Of a stretch of DNA of 64,000 bases, positions 1-12,035 are shown piece after piece; position 1 is the first letter of the stretch, and each line of letters begins with the position of its first letter. The stretch lies in assembly GCA_026929865.2 (NCBI GenBank), contig CM049398.1:24981001-25045000 (forward strand). The letters are read 5' to 3'. The position numbers were made by a program, and so were the translations under genes. This DNA is from Hyperoplus lanceolatus. Lineage: Eukaryota; Chordata; Actinopteri; Uranoscopiformes; Ammodytidae. Under the pieces are notes generated by a model. The model did no database searches and had not been told where the DNA came from. It saw only the letters and a program-made list of their open reading frames with translations.

Positions 1-3000
1 CATACCAGCAGCGCCGAAGGACAACTGCCGGCCCCAGATGACAGCTCAGACCAGGAGAGATATCAGGGCAGAGAGGAGGGGGCTCCACCCATCCCCGTCT
101 CCCCTGGACCCCGCAGGTCATCACCCTCTCCTACAACCACCCTTTCTCCATCCTCTCCTGATCTGGGATTTAAGGAAATTATATGTACCCCCAACAGTCA
201 ACGTCCCCCTCAACTCGCCAATCTAAGCCACAGCGCCCGGCTCTTCACCCCTCCACGCACAATCCCTCTGATCCCACTGCGACATTATCATCATCAGGCT
301 TGGGAGACTGATGATGTCAGCACTTGTTGATATGTGCCGGGCCGCGGCTACATAGTTAACGCCTACGACTCACAGTATAAGCTGGGGCCCTATTTCTCAA
401 AGTGTATCTCAAGTAACAGGAAACTCTTAAATCCTGTAAATGTATCAAATCTGATAAGCATTCCTCTTCAGCCACAGTGTGCTCAAATAAATCGGGCTGA
501 CAATGCTTCGAACACACTAAATTTAGCTTTATTAAACATCAGATCCTTGGCAGGTAAAACATTTTTAATTAATGATCTTATTACTAGGCACAATCTTAAT
601 TTTATGTTTTTAACTGAAACTTGGTTAGACCAAGATAACAGCTCAGCTGTTCTCATAGAGTCCGCCCCCGCAAATTACAATTTTGTGAGTGAATCCAGAG
701 TGCATAAAAAAGGAGGGGGGGTTGCTATTCTGTTTAAAGAATCTCTACAAGGCAAAAAGATGTCTTATGGAAATTTTGATTCATTTGAGTATGTGGCTCT
801 GCAGTTAAATTCAGCCTCTAGAGCTATTTTCATCAATATCTACCGGCCACCACAATACAATGCAAGCTTTTTTGATGAACTTACTGAACTGCTGTCTGTA
901 ATATGTACTGAGTTTGACTGTGTATTAATCGTCGGAGATTTCAATATTCATACTGACAAACCAGAGGACAGATGTGCGAAAGAACTGTGCTGTGTCCTTG
1001 ACAACTTTGGACTAAATCAGCATGTTGACAAACCAACTCATAACAAAGGGCACACGCTGGACCTTATCATTTCCAGAGGAATGAACATTTCAGACATAAC
1101 AGTGGCAGATATGGGTCCCCTCACGGACCATTCCTGTTTATTTTTTGAGAGTAAAATGTCTATGCACACAATTGATCAATCAAAAGTAATCAAAAAGCGG
1201 TATATTGCAGAAAATATCAGTGAAACATTCATTCAAGCATTTTCTTCGATACCACCCCTCCCCTGTAACTCAGTTAAGGAGCTCTTAGACAACTTTAACG
1301 GCAAACTTACAAGTGTTATAGACGCTATTGCGCCCACTAAGATGAAGGTTGTCTCTGGTAAGAAAAGATCTCCTTGGAGAAATGCCCCGCAGGTCAGAAT
1401 AGAAAGAAGAGAGTGCCGTAAAGCAGAACGCAGGTGGCGAAAAACAAATCTCCAGGTTCATTATGACATCTTCAAGGAGAAACTGTGCACGTTTAACTCG
1501 TAACTGAGAAATGCAAGGCAGTCTTTCTTTTCTGACATCATCACCAAAAACAACAACAATGCACGTGCCCTGTTTGCTACTGTCGACAGATTAACAAACC
1601 CTCCTGTGCCAGTAGCGTCTGAGCATCTTTCCACGAGGGCCTGCAATGAATTTGCCTCCTTCCTTACTGAGAAAATTCACAAAATTAGACAAGCTGTCAC
1701 TGCATCAATACCAAGTTCAACATATGTATTCCCTCTTAAAATCAATTCAAATGCAATGACAGAATTTTATCTTATAAACCACAAAAACCTGGAGGACATT
1801 ATACAACACCTGAACTCCTCATCCTGTTGTCTTGACATTCTGCCCACAGGCTTCTTTAAAACTGTTTTTAGCTGTATGGCCTCAGATGTTCTACAAATTG
1901 TCAACATGTCCCTTCAGACAGGTGTATTCCCACAGGCCCTGAAAACAGCAGTCATCAAGCCAATCCTAAAAAGAGAACAATCTAGATACATCACTCATGA
2001 AAAATTATAGGCCCATATCTAACCTACCATTTTTAAGTAAAATCATTGAAAAAGCTGTTTATCAACAGCTAAATAACTACTTAGCAATGAATAACTGCTT
2101 TGATGTCTTCCAGTCAGGATTTCGACATCACCACAGCACTGAGACTGCTCTGGTTAAGGTCCTCAATGACATCCATTTAAACACAGACAGTGGCAAAAGT
2201 TCTGTCTTAGTTTTACTGGATCTCAGTGCCGCTTTTGACACAGTTGACCACAGCATATCACTAGATCGACTAGCAAACTGGGTTGGACTTTCTGGAACTG
2301 TACTAAGCTGGTTTGAATCCTACTTAAACGATAGAGACTACTATGTGTCAATAGGCAATTTCACATCTGAGCGGACAAATATTGAATGCGGGGTCCCCCA
2401 AGGTTCCATTCTTGGCCCTCTTCTATTTAACATCTACATGCTCCCACTAGCTCAGATTATGAATAAGAACAAATTATGCTACCATAATTATGCATAATTT
2501 ACATAACCATATCACCAGGAGACTACAGTCCGATACAGGCACTGAGTAAGTGCATTGAACAAATCAATGATTGGATGTGCCAAAATTTCCTTCAATTAAA
2601 CAACGATAAAACTGAAGTAATTGTCTTTGGTGCCAAAGATGAACAATTAAAAGTCAGCGCACAGCTTACATCCGTTATGTTAGAAACCACACCCCAAGCC
2701 AGAAATCTTGGTGTTGTTGTAGACTCCGACTTGAATTTCAAGAAACACATAAAATCAATTAATAAATCAGCCTACTACCACCTAAAAAACATATCAAGAA
2801 TTAAAGGGCTTATGTCTCAGCAAGATTTAGAAAAACTTGTCCATGCATTTATCTTTAGTAGACTTGACTACTGTAACAGTGTCCTTGCTGGCCTTCCAAA
2901 AAAATCTATCAGACAGATTCAGCTAATTCAGAACGTTGCTGCTCGAGTCCTCACTAGGACCAAAAAAGTAGATCACATTACCCCAGTTCTGAGGTCTTTA

Positions 3001-3515
3001 CACTAGCTTCCAGTCACTCAAAGAATTGATTTCAAAATACTGATGTTGGTTTATAAAGCACTAAATGGTTTAGGGCCAAAATACATTACTGATATGCTGA
3101 TACGTTATGAACTGTCCAGAGCCCTTAGGTCGTCTGGGACAGGTCTACTTACAGTCCCTAGAGTTAGGACTAAACAAGGAGAAGCAGCTTTTAGTTATTA
3201 TGCACCAAAAATCTGGAACAAACTCCCAGAGAACTTGTGGTCTGCTGCAACTCTCAGTTCTTTTAAATCGAGTCTGAAGACTGTTTTGTTTCCATTTTAA
3301 CCTGCAATTTTAATTTTATTTGCTTTTAAATGTTTTTAAATCGAGTTTTAAATCGAGTTTTAATTTTTTTTTATTTGCTTCTTTTATTCGCTTTTAAATG
3401 TTTTATAATGTGTTTTATGTATTCTAATCTTGCCCCTGTAAAGCACTTTGAGTGGCCTTGTGTCTGAATTGTGCTATATAAATAAACTTGCCTTGCCTTG
3501 CCTTGCCTTTTTTAT
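1..3515 (+). mobile_element. L2-type LINE (non-LTR retrotransposon), decayed
   Basis: An APE-like endonuclease and reverse transcriptase can be followed from about 334 to 3300. A 3' UTR comes next, with the L2-like phrase TTTGAGTGGCCTTGTGTC then GTGCTATATAAATAAACTTG and a short (CCTTG)n tail ending near 3507. Such 3' ends are typical of fish L2/Maui elements as I know them. Positions 1-333 are GC-rich and probably 5' UTR or ORF1 remains. The element may begin outside the window. It lies antisense to DSCAM, downstream of its last visible exon. Confidence 0.88.
334..3300 (+). pseudogene. L2-type LINE ORF2 remnant (endonuclease + reverse transcriptase)
   Basis: The endonuclease motifs are readable: LLNIRSL, FLTETWLD, GGGVAILF, VGDFNIH, LTDHSCLFF (334-1503). 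The RT follows: NYRPISNLPFLSKIIE, FQSGFRHHHSTETAL, LLDLSAAFDTVDH, GVPQGSILGPLLFN, and a C-terminal part with RLDYCNSVLAGL and PKIWNKLPENLW. It is broken by an in-frame TAA at 1501, a frameshift near 1990, a small deletion near 2490 and an in-frame TAG at 3004. The deletion removes the catalytic Asp pair after the Tyr-Ala of the YADD box. It cannot make an active polymerase. Confidence 0.9.
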
Positions 3516-4100
3516 TAAACACAATTAAAGGAATAGAAAAAAAAGTACTAACAACTATCAACTAAAAAGCAAGGCCTATGTCCACTGGTAACCTAAACAC
3601 TAAATCCTCAAGAAAAAACAAATCAAAAATATCAAAAACTGATATTCGATTTTTTTAAATGTTATGTAAGGTAACGACTGGTAATTGAATTGAAGGCATG
3701 ACTTCTTTTGTTTAATAAATTATGAAGAAATATGAAAACTCCTCTTCTGTCAGTTTCATAAAAATTATGATACATCTTAAAACTACCACATGCTATAAAA
3801 GAAACCCTAATAACCTTAATTTATTTTATTCAGATCCTGATTAGGCTTCACAAAGTGATTTATGGCCTTTAAATAAAATGAAACAGCAATATCTGATAGC
3901 AACTGATCCAGAATGAAAATGTGGCAGTTCAAACTATTCACACATTCATATATTATGAGCGTCCGAAGAGAGTTACTAAAACATGTATTTGTTTTTCTCT
4001 CATTTAATGTGTAGTTGAATACACTTGAGTATAGTCTACATACTGGAATCTATTTCGGTGAGAAACAGCCAATAATAACACATTAAAGTTTGGACTATAC
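3516..4100. other. Intron segment, AT-rich
   Basis: This is DSCAM intron 3' of the FN3-2 exon, between it and the LINE. It is AT-rich with short A and T runs. I see no exon, repeat border or regulatory element in it. Confidence 0.6.
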
Positions 4101-4171
4101 CTTCCAGGAAACCTTGATGCTCTGTGGAGAGGTGGACTCCAGAATGACATCCTGTGGTGGGCCGTCGGGAG
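4101..4171 (-). CDS. dscam: DSCAM exon: FN3-2, first part
   Basis: This 71-nt exon runs from acceptor TTAATTACAG to donor GAAG|GTATAG, phase 1 to 0. It encodes APDGPPQDVILESTSPQSIK and VSWK, the start of the second FN3 domain (human: [20 protein letters not shown]). It is the last DSCAM exon in the window. The continuation (APKK.LQNG in human) must lie left of position 1, because 1-4100 holds only intron and a LINE. Confidence 0.93.
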
Positions 4172-4958
4172 CTGTAATTAAAGCACATCATTCAACATCA
4201 CTGCTGGTGTTCAATGGAAGAGACAATCTACCATTGAGAGAGCGTTTAAAATTCCATCCCATTCACTTTCCCTAGATGGCACTGTTGAGTTAAAAATGTG
4301 TTTTGCCTCATTCAGGTGCCTTAAAGTTTCTGCCTCAGCTTAATCATTATTTAAAAACGAACTTGTAACACCATCAACATTGAGCTTTAAAATAACGTGA
4401 GGACAGATACATGTTATATTTAATGATGAAGTTAATGGATTTATTCTAGCAATGAATCCAGCAAAATGGGGCATTTTAATGCGCTGGTATGCCTGTGGGA
4501 TGTCATTATAGGCAATAGAAGATAAGTGAACACTGATAGAGGTAACTAAAAGCAACAGTTAACTGATGTATCCCCCCCCCCCGGATATAAAAGATGATGA
4601 CTTCCATTAAAAACAACCATTAAATAATTATGCGCAAGATGACTCAACAGTTTGAGGGGCCAAGAGGAAATGGACATTTGGATGGTTTGTTAATAATAAA
4701 GTTCCAGTAATAATACCTATTAACAGTTTCAAAGAGTCATTTGGAGAGTTTTATTTTATGTTCTAGGGTTAGTTCTAGGTTAATCCTTCTAGCTGCAGCC
4801 CAGTTTGACGGCTTATTTGACGGATATTATTATTGCACTGTTTTATTTTTTGAGCAGCTAATTTTACAATCAACTGTATTCTCAAATGTACATATAAAAT
4901 CCCTTGTTTACAGTTCTTCCACATATTTTAGTGTTATGCTCATGAGAAGTTCAGTGAC
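4172..4958. other. Intron between FN3-1 and FN3-2 exons
   Basis: This is a 787-bp intron, largely AT-rich, with a C10-C11 run near 4572. The open frames of 61-80 codons in it have no recognisable content. I see no other structure. Confidence 0.7.
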
Positions 4959-5126
4959 CTGCTTCATCAGTAGTGATGGTTAGCTCGTTGCTAGGGTTGC
5001 TGTTGCCGATGATGTTCTTGGCGACCATGCGAATGTTGTAAGTGGAGGACGGGTGGAGGTCAATGATAGTGGCTTGGTTGAGCTGTGGCGACACATCTTT
5101 GGTAACCTGGGCTGATAGCCATGATG
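4959..5126 (-). CDS. dscam: DSCAM exon: FN3-1, second half
   Basis: This 168-nt exon runs from acceptor TTTCTCAG to donor GCAG|GTCACT, phase 1 to 1. It encodes [56 protein letters not shown]. The Y.IR...N..G.S.PS pattern is the FN3 strand F/G signature. The first half of the domain is only 114 bp upstream. All 55 codons are open. Confidence 0.96.
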
Positions 5127-5240
5127 CTGAGAAAGAAAACAGAGGAGGAAATGAGACTGTTAGCGATAGAAGGTAACATTTCTCATTTCATTTTCCTGGA
5201 TTTCTTTCATTGATGCATGATGTGTCATCAACATGTTTAC

Positions 5241-5369
5241 CTGATTTGTTCTTGCATTCAATATCGTAACCTGTGATGGGGCTGTTGCCGTCAAAGCCCA
5301 TGGTCCAGCGTAGAGCTATGGTTCGGTCTTTGACTTCCCGGATCTCCACCTCTGGAGGGTCGGGTGGTT
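5241..5369 (-). CDS. dscam: DSCAM exon: FN3-1, first half
   Basis: This 129-nt exon runs from acceptor TTCCTCAG to donor TCAG|GTAAAC, phase 1 to 1. It encodes [38 protein letters not shown] and CKNKS. This is the N-terminal half of the first fibronectin type III domain, with the expected PPDPP linker, the Trp of strand B and the SPITGY turn before strand C. It immediately follows Ig9, as in all DSCAM proteins. Confidence 0.96.
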
Positions 5370-5620
5370 CTGAGGAAAAAGTTATGAACGCAACACAAAA
5401 GTGTTAAAAAGTCAGCCTCTGAAATAGAACTGGACATGAGGTGGACCGGGCGGATAAGTCACTTTTTACTCTGTGATTTCCCCAGTGAGAGATAATAACA
5501 ATTGATATCGCAAAGAGCAGGAGTCACACTATGCAGCAATTCAATTAATAAATGAATGAATTCAGTAATAAATTATACAAAACTTTACAACGATACTTCT
5601 GATAACTTGAGCTCAACTCA

Positions 5621-5728
<108 letters not shown>

Positions 5729-6173
5729 CTACAGAGAGACAGATCATATAAAAGGCATTGGTAGGTACAGAGCAGGAATCCAAAATTACATTTAATCATA
5801 ATTGATTTTTTTCAAGAGGAAGACAGCCGGTGGATTCAACTGCTATACTCTTATCCTATACTAGAGAGGGGGGACACTTCACTACTAAATCCTCTCAAGG
5901 AACATATTCCTTGTGATTTTTTACAACAATGCCTTACACATGTACTCGTCCCAGCTGTGTTTTAATCACTGTTAAATTGAACTGAAGGGGAACTCTTTAA
6001 TGTTTTATATTCTACTCGAAGATTTTAAGACAAGGTAAATTAAATTTTTTTGTTGCCATGCCTTCCCTATTCTTTCTCCCAGTTTACTTTCCATCTGTCT
6101 GAATTGAAAAAATGACTGAAGGTTGTTTGCCCCCCCCACCCCTTGGCACTCCAGTGAAAGTGAAGGCACTCAC
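5729..6173. other. Intron inside Ig9
   Basis: This 445-bp intron splits Ig9. It contains a short C-rich stretch near 6130, next to the donor of the upstream exon. Nothing else was recognised. Confidence 0.7.
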
Positions 6174-6370
6174 CACCAGCGTGGAGATGACCTCATCGGC
6201 CACCTCTTTGACGGTGACCACGTATCGGCTGGTCTCCGGGTTGATGATGCGTTCCTCCTTCTCCCAGCGCACCATGATGGGCTTCTCTCCGTGAGCGATG
6301 CAGCTCATCTTCTTCTCCTCGCCCTGCGTCGCTAACGTGGTGTTTGGGTAGGAGGTGATCATCGCCGGGA
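6174..6370 (-). CDS. dscam: DSCAM exon: Ig9, first part
   Basis: This 197-nt exon runs from acceptor CCATCCAG to donor GGTG|GTGAGT. It enters in phase 1 and leaves in phase 0. It encodes [21 protein letters not shown]-strand [12 protein letters not shown]-strand [33 protein letters not shown]. The start of Ig9 is a DSCAM-family hallmark (PAMITS.PNTT). The alternative donor reading a few bases later would break the phase with the next exon, so the border at 6174 is preferred. Confidence 0.96.
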
Positions 6371-6576
6371 CTGGATGGAACAGGAATGGAGGGAGAAAAT
6401 TTGAAAGAAAATAGGACAATTATATATCAGATAAGACATTCAGGCCTTTGTCAGTTAATGCACATTTGCGGTAATATCAAACATAATATTTTTTTCCTTC
6501 TTTTTTTACAGTATGTCTTCCCTTTCCACCAAGCACCACATTGAAAGTATTTGCTTTCATCGTGAAAATGTGTTAA

Positions 6577-6974
6577 GGGTGCACTATGTAACTTTGAGGC
6601 TGTCAGAGAAGTTAAGACTTTCTTAGGTAGGCTATATTATTATAACGGAATACACAAACTTTACTCACAGGATAATTGGAACCCTAGGACACTGTTTAAA
6701 GTTAGAAAGCTACCTGAGTTAGTTGGTTAAGTTATTTTTTCACATTGTTTTTCACAGCAGCAAAGATTGCATGTTTTGTTTACAAACATATTCTAGATTT
6801 ACGAATATTATATTGGTTCCAAGTGTCTCCAAATCATTTCCTTTTGATTAGTGATGCTAGAATATTCAATACCAAGAATTACGTATAAATTACGAGTAAA
6901 TATGTTTTTTAAAAGAACTGCAGGCTCAGAAAATGTAAACAAATCCCCCTCCTCTGAACCGCCATAGTGCACCT
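6577..6974 (-). mobile_element. TTAA-flanked MITE, copy 1
   Basis: The ends are inverted repeats: GGGTGCACTATG at the left and CATAGTGCACCT at the right. TTAA lies directly outside each (6573-6576 and 6975-6978). A second copy in opposite orientation is at 39599-39961 and shares the internal phrase GTTAGAAAGCTACCT (copy 2 carries its complement). TTAA duplication suggests a piggyBac- or Kolobok-type origin, which is inference. No coding capacity. Confidence 0.8.
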
Positions 6975-7380
6975 TTAAACTAATTGTTCTAAAATACAAG
7001 AAATTGAATTGCATTGTAAAAAAAACACTGCACATATACATCATTTAACTGCTTCTTGTCTTGTACTGAGAAAACTCCCATTTCTCTTTTTCTCTGACAA
7101 TTATGACAAGCATTTAAACACTCCAGGGAGCACAGTGAACTCATGTTTGAGTCTGCCTGTCTCCCACAATACTTAAAGATTCAAACGGAGCCCTTCAGGT
7201 AAGCCTGCGTCTGCTTTGATAATGACAGCGAAACGGTAGCACGCTGCTTTCTGAGGATGAGACAGAGGTATGAAAGGAAAAGTGGTGACTCCTGACTGAA
7301 CTCCCATCGGTCTAAGCGTGGAGCCGGTCTGGCTCTACGCAGTAACCGCACACCGGGCTCATTAGCAACACAGCTAACCC

Positions 7381-7399
7381 GTGTGTGTGTGAGTGTGTG

Positions 7400-7434
<35 letters not shown>
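7381..7434. repeat. (GT)n microsatellite
   Basis: This is a GT dinucleotide array with two single-base interruptions, inside an intron. Confidence 0.95.
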
Positions 7435-7437
<3 letters not shown>

Positions 7438-8790
7438 AGGTTCAGCAGACTGTATCTGTTAATGTTTTTCCCCCACACGTAGGCTACTCACACTTTCTTC
7501 CATTCTGTCTTTTTCTCTCTACTTGCATGAAGCAGTCTCCTGATTATACCACTCAATGATACTTTCAGGTGCTATTCACAGTATAATGATCTCTAAAGTG
7601 TGAAGCTCCTAAATTGGAACGCACCATGTTAATTTTTTGCCCTTTGAGCGGACTGAATAAATATGTTAATCTCTTTCAGTGTTGGACATTCATTACTTTT
7701 ATAATGAAGGTAAAACAAATCAAAGGATCGGATCGCTGTCATTTGTGTGATGGCTTGAGACCGATTAGAGCAAGTCAGGCAGGACACGCTTCATGGGTGT
7801 GCAACAGTCAGTCTCTACATTGCACAAGAAAAAAACAGAGGCATTGGATGGCAGTCATTTTAAATGGCTAAAAAAATAGAACATGCAAAGGCAGCCAATT
7901 TGATGAAATATTGAGTAGGACGTAATGTGACAACAATAAATCCCCTTACGATGTCCCCCCTAACACTACAATAATGGAAGTTATTTTTGATTTTTTGGGG
8001 GGCGGAAAACAATCTCTTAGGAAAATACATTGCAGTGAGAGTGCAACAAATCATTACTTTTTCAAATTGATCAATCAGAGAACAGTTTTATCACATATCA
8101 ATCATGATTGTTTGGTCTATAAAATGTCAGAATACAGAGAAAAAAATAATTAAAAATTTCCCAGAACTAAAAGCTACTCTTCAAATTGCTTTTTTTATTT
8201 GATCAAACCCATAAATACATATAATGATTGCCTAATAAATTACTAAAAAAAAATTATTTAGATTCTGGCCATATGGGGGCGGTGAAACCAAGCCATGAAC
8301 AAAACAGTGAAATACGGTATATCACCATTGTAAAATGTCGACTAAGAAACCAACATATTGAGATGAAAGAAACTTTAAAGTATCCTGAGCCGTGGATTCA
8401 AGTTACACATAGCAATTTGATCAATTGTTGATCAAACAAATACATATTTTTAGCAGCTTTAAAGAATTACTCACCAATATTTCTGTAGAGAGTGATTAAT
8501 CATTTCAACTTTATTTACATGAGAGAGGCAAGTGTTTAGTACAACAAGTTAACTCGAGGGTTTCCAGTATATCTTAATGCGCTATGGTGAATACAGTATC
8601 ATTGGAAAGGACAGTAGTGGCAGCTACATGTGGCTGATACTTGTGCAGTAGAGGTTGGAGGCCTTTTCTCCCAAGAAGAAATGCAATATGTGTGTTTGAG
8701 TCAGTGTGTGAATGTCTGTACACTCGTGAATAATGTGTCTGTGTGCATGAGTGTATGAGTGTTACACTACACGTGCATATGTATGAGAGT

Positions 8791-8821
<31 letters not shown>

Positions 8822-9112
8822 CGTGTATGAGTGCGGCTGTGTCTGGGGGAGCTAAGTGGGCGAGCACAGAGAGCAGAAAAGACTTGTGCTCATGACACAT
8901 CTCAGCCACACTACACGATGGAGGAGAGAGAGAGCATGTACCCCTGCAGCGCTAACTATGATCCCTCTCTCTCTCTCCCTCGCTCGCTCTCTCACTCCAT
9001 CTCCCTCCTAAGGCTCCCACCAGGACAGCGATGATTTAATGATGAGAGAGACCACTTTGATTATTCATACGCAGCAGACAAGTCCGTTGGCCGTGATGTT
9101 GTCTCTCTCACA

Positions 9113-9115
<3 letters not shown>

Positions 9116-9182
<67 letters not shown>
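9116..9182. repeat. (CA)n microsatellite
   Basis: This is a CA array of about 67 bp. A second CA array begins only about 180 bp to the right. Open frames reading VCVCV or THTHT across it are artefacts. Confidence 0.97.
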
Positions 9183-9183
<1 letters not shown>

Positions 9184-9358
9184 TGCGACATATACAGACA
9201 TGCACCCGAGCACATTGAGAACTACACAAATACAGATACAGAGATTCCGGCCTTGCACACTCATACTGTATGCAAATGTAAACACAGACTAGAAAAAATA
9301 AATCATAGGGATGGACATGCACAACAAATGCAAACCAAAACAGGAGAAAGAAATGACA

Positions 9359-9361
<3 letters not shown>

Positions 9362-9425
<64 letters not shown>
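9362..9425. repeat. (CA)n microsatellite
   Basis: This is a perfect CA array of about 64 bp, paired with the one just to its left. Confidence 0.97.
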
Positions 9426-9427
<2 letters not shown>

Positions 9428-10548
9428 AGAATAAACACTAGTTAGAAACACACACAGCCTTGAGTATTCCCCTGGGTCAAACAGTGTGCTTGTAGATAAC
9501 TTTGTAACCATTTGTTATGGCTTCATGAAGCCCTAGTCTGGTACAGCTTGGTCGACTACTGCGAGTGCCAGGAAGGTTAGACAATCACAAGTCAATTAAA
9601 GCACTTGAATTTATAATGGCCCATTTATTATACTGTACTTGTGTGAATGGCAAATTGCCTAGCAGTGTTTGAATTGCCCTGATGCGCTAAACCTCATCCA
9701 CTCTACAGACTGTTTCGTGCTCTATTGATATTTATTATTTCAGTGGCAGCCTGAGCCTACGCATATAAATGTATCTACATACTATATACGCACACACGTT
9801 CATATCAGAGCTTATCCTCTTCTGTATTTTTAAGTTTGATAGTAAAGGTCAATGTTCGAGAGTTTTAAGAGAAGTTGGAAGATACTCAAGCAGCTCTGTG
9901 AGACAGTACCGTACAGGTACAGCTGTGCTTCAAGCTACATGCTAACATCAATTTGCTAAAACACTATTAGTATTTTCCGTTTGACCAAATTTTTACCAAA
10001 CACATAAATACATAATCACAAATCCCCCATGCAGTAACAAACCAATCAACACACACACAGACTCCTTCCACATGTTTTCTCCCTCTTTGTTTCTCACAGT
10101 ACATTTCCGTCTTTGATGCAGCCAACTAAAATCCAAAGGGGGAGCTTCTCGTTTATCTGTTTGTGTGCATGTACGATGCCTGGTGTGTTTATGTGTGCGT
10201 ACGTGCACTTTCAACCCCCCCAATCACCCGACATGATGGAACGTGTCAGACTTGGGACTGCCAACGTTTAAACCTCATCTCTTATTCACTGGCTGCCCCT
10301 CCCTCTCCCTCGCTCCCTACACCATCATCCCCTTTCCCACTGCCCCCGCGAAGGAAATCGCTGATTTATTTTGCATAGCAACTATGAATTTTAAGTGAGT
10401 CCTATTAAAAGAGTCTTCTCAGCCCGTTCTCTAACTGTTATTGCTCCATAACTGGTGCTATTTTCTCCATCTTAATCTGAGGCCTTGGCAGTGCAAGCTA
10501 TTGTCGACCGAGCTTGTGTTTGCTCACCGAAAGAGCACATAATGACAG

Positions 10549-10550
<2 letters not shown>

Positions 10551-10621
<71 letters not shown>

Positions 10622-10644
10622 TGTGTGTCTGTGTGTCTGTGTGT
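10551..10644. repeat. (GT)n microsatellite
   Basis: This is about 70 bp of perfect GT followed by GTGTGTCT-type variant units. Confidence 0.97.
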
Positions 10645-11533
10645 TTATGCATGCAATCGTGTGTATATTAGAATATTTGTCATATGTACTGTATGTAGGC
10701 TATGTGTAAAGCACATGCTTGTCTGTGCAGGTGTGTGTGCAGTACAGTATGTTCCTGAATACAAATAAACATATGTGAATGCATCTGTGTGCATTTGGAG
10801 ATGTTTCAATCTGCCTTGTGTGTGTGGATGATACATGCAACAAAGGCTCACAAATTCAAGATTGTTACCCTGTGATGTTAAAATGTTCTACAATCTTCAC
10901 CAATCTTGGCTGTGCTTCGGTAGTCCCAGCCTATGCGAATCTACTCACTCGCTTCCTCCTCATCTCGTCTCTATGCATCTACTGTGCAGCGCTTGCAGAG
11001 CCCCCGGGCTAAACCTATTCTTTTTGATAGCCCATAATTGCTCGGTTGATGTATATTTTTTAATATCCAGCGATATTACAGGGGCCTGGTAATAAAACAC
11101 GGGTGGGTAGAGGTAGAGGAGAAAGTGTGAGTGGGAAGAGGGGAGACATGGGAAATAGAGAAAGCTGAGAGGGTAGAGAGGGAGGGAGGAAGGGAGGGAG
11201 GGGGGATGGGGTGGAGAGGGGTGTCAAATACTAAAGGGTGCAGAATGGGGGGGTGTAGAGGGATGAGAAATGTACAGACCTGGGTATTTACTGATCTGTT
11301 GCCCACACAACTTCAGATCCCCCTCATGTCTGACTTTTCTCATGTCTGATTTTTCAGGTCATTTTCAAGCGTGTTGGTTTTTAGAAAGGCAAAGAATGCA
11401 GTTTGCAATGACAACTGCGGCAGATAGTATTAGTTGTAGCTAGTTAAGTCTCCATCTATGGCTTTCTAATGTTGTCTCCTTTCAGATTTCTGTAAATGGG
11501 TGATAACGAATTGTGCTTTAATCTTTAGAAGCT

Positions 11534-12030
11534 TGTTACGGCCGGCCATCCCAGGCTCGTTCAGCCGGCCAGTAAACATTAAAAGTAACCCAGACAGAAC
11601 CAAGAATCAAAGTAATAATGTGCTTTATTAAATCAATCCCAAAACAACAACTCAGTAAGGAGGCTGCAAAAGAAAAGAGGTAAACGGGAGGAAGACCTGG
11701 GGAGGCACAGTTCGACCACAATATTGCCCAGGCCTTCCTCCAAATAAACTATAACCCCGGCCCCTCTAAACTACGAGCAAAGTAAAATAATACAACCTAG
11801 CAGCCCCCCATAAGTAAACCAACCATAAACTAAATAAACCACAAGCAGCAGGTCAGCAACACACCGTCCTCCAGTCAGGGAGGCAGAGAGCGAGTGACTG
11901 GCGCAGGCCACGCCTTTAAGCCCCACATAATTAGGAGCACCTGCCGCCAATCAGGCCTCAGGACACCTGGGAGAGAGAAAGTGTGGCGGAGCAAGAGGAG
12001 GGAGGAACAGAGAGGTGGGAGCGCGTAACA
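11534..12030 (-). mobile_element. Solo LTR, probably Ty3/Gypsy-type
   Basis: This 497-bp block starts TGTTACGG and ends CGCGTAACA on the plus strand (TG...CA termini). It is bracketed by a perfect 5-bp duplication AAGCT (11529-11533 and 12031-12035). Read on the minus strand it has AATAAA about 110 bp before the end, as expected of an LTR in that orientation. No internal region or second LTR is present, so it is a solo LTR left by recombination between two LTRs. The Gypsy assignment is inference from the 5-bp duplication and end sequence. Confidence 0.85.
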
Positions 12031-12035
12031 AAGCT

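Larger units (their letters stand above)
6979..11528. other. Intron segment with microsatellites
   Basis: This is part of the 12-kb intron between the Ig8 and Ig9 exons. It holds several CA/GT arrays, a CT-rich patch near 8965-9000 and a GGGA-rich patch near 11100-11230. The region around 8060-8440 contains the phrase TTGGTCTATAAAATGTCAGA followed by ATTTCCCAGA, which resembles an old, widespread teleost dispersed repeat (recognition from memory only). No exon was found. Confidence 0.6.
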
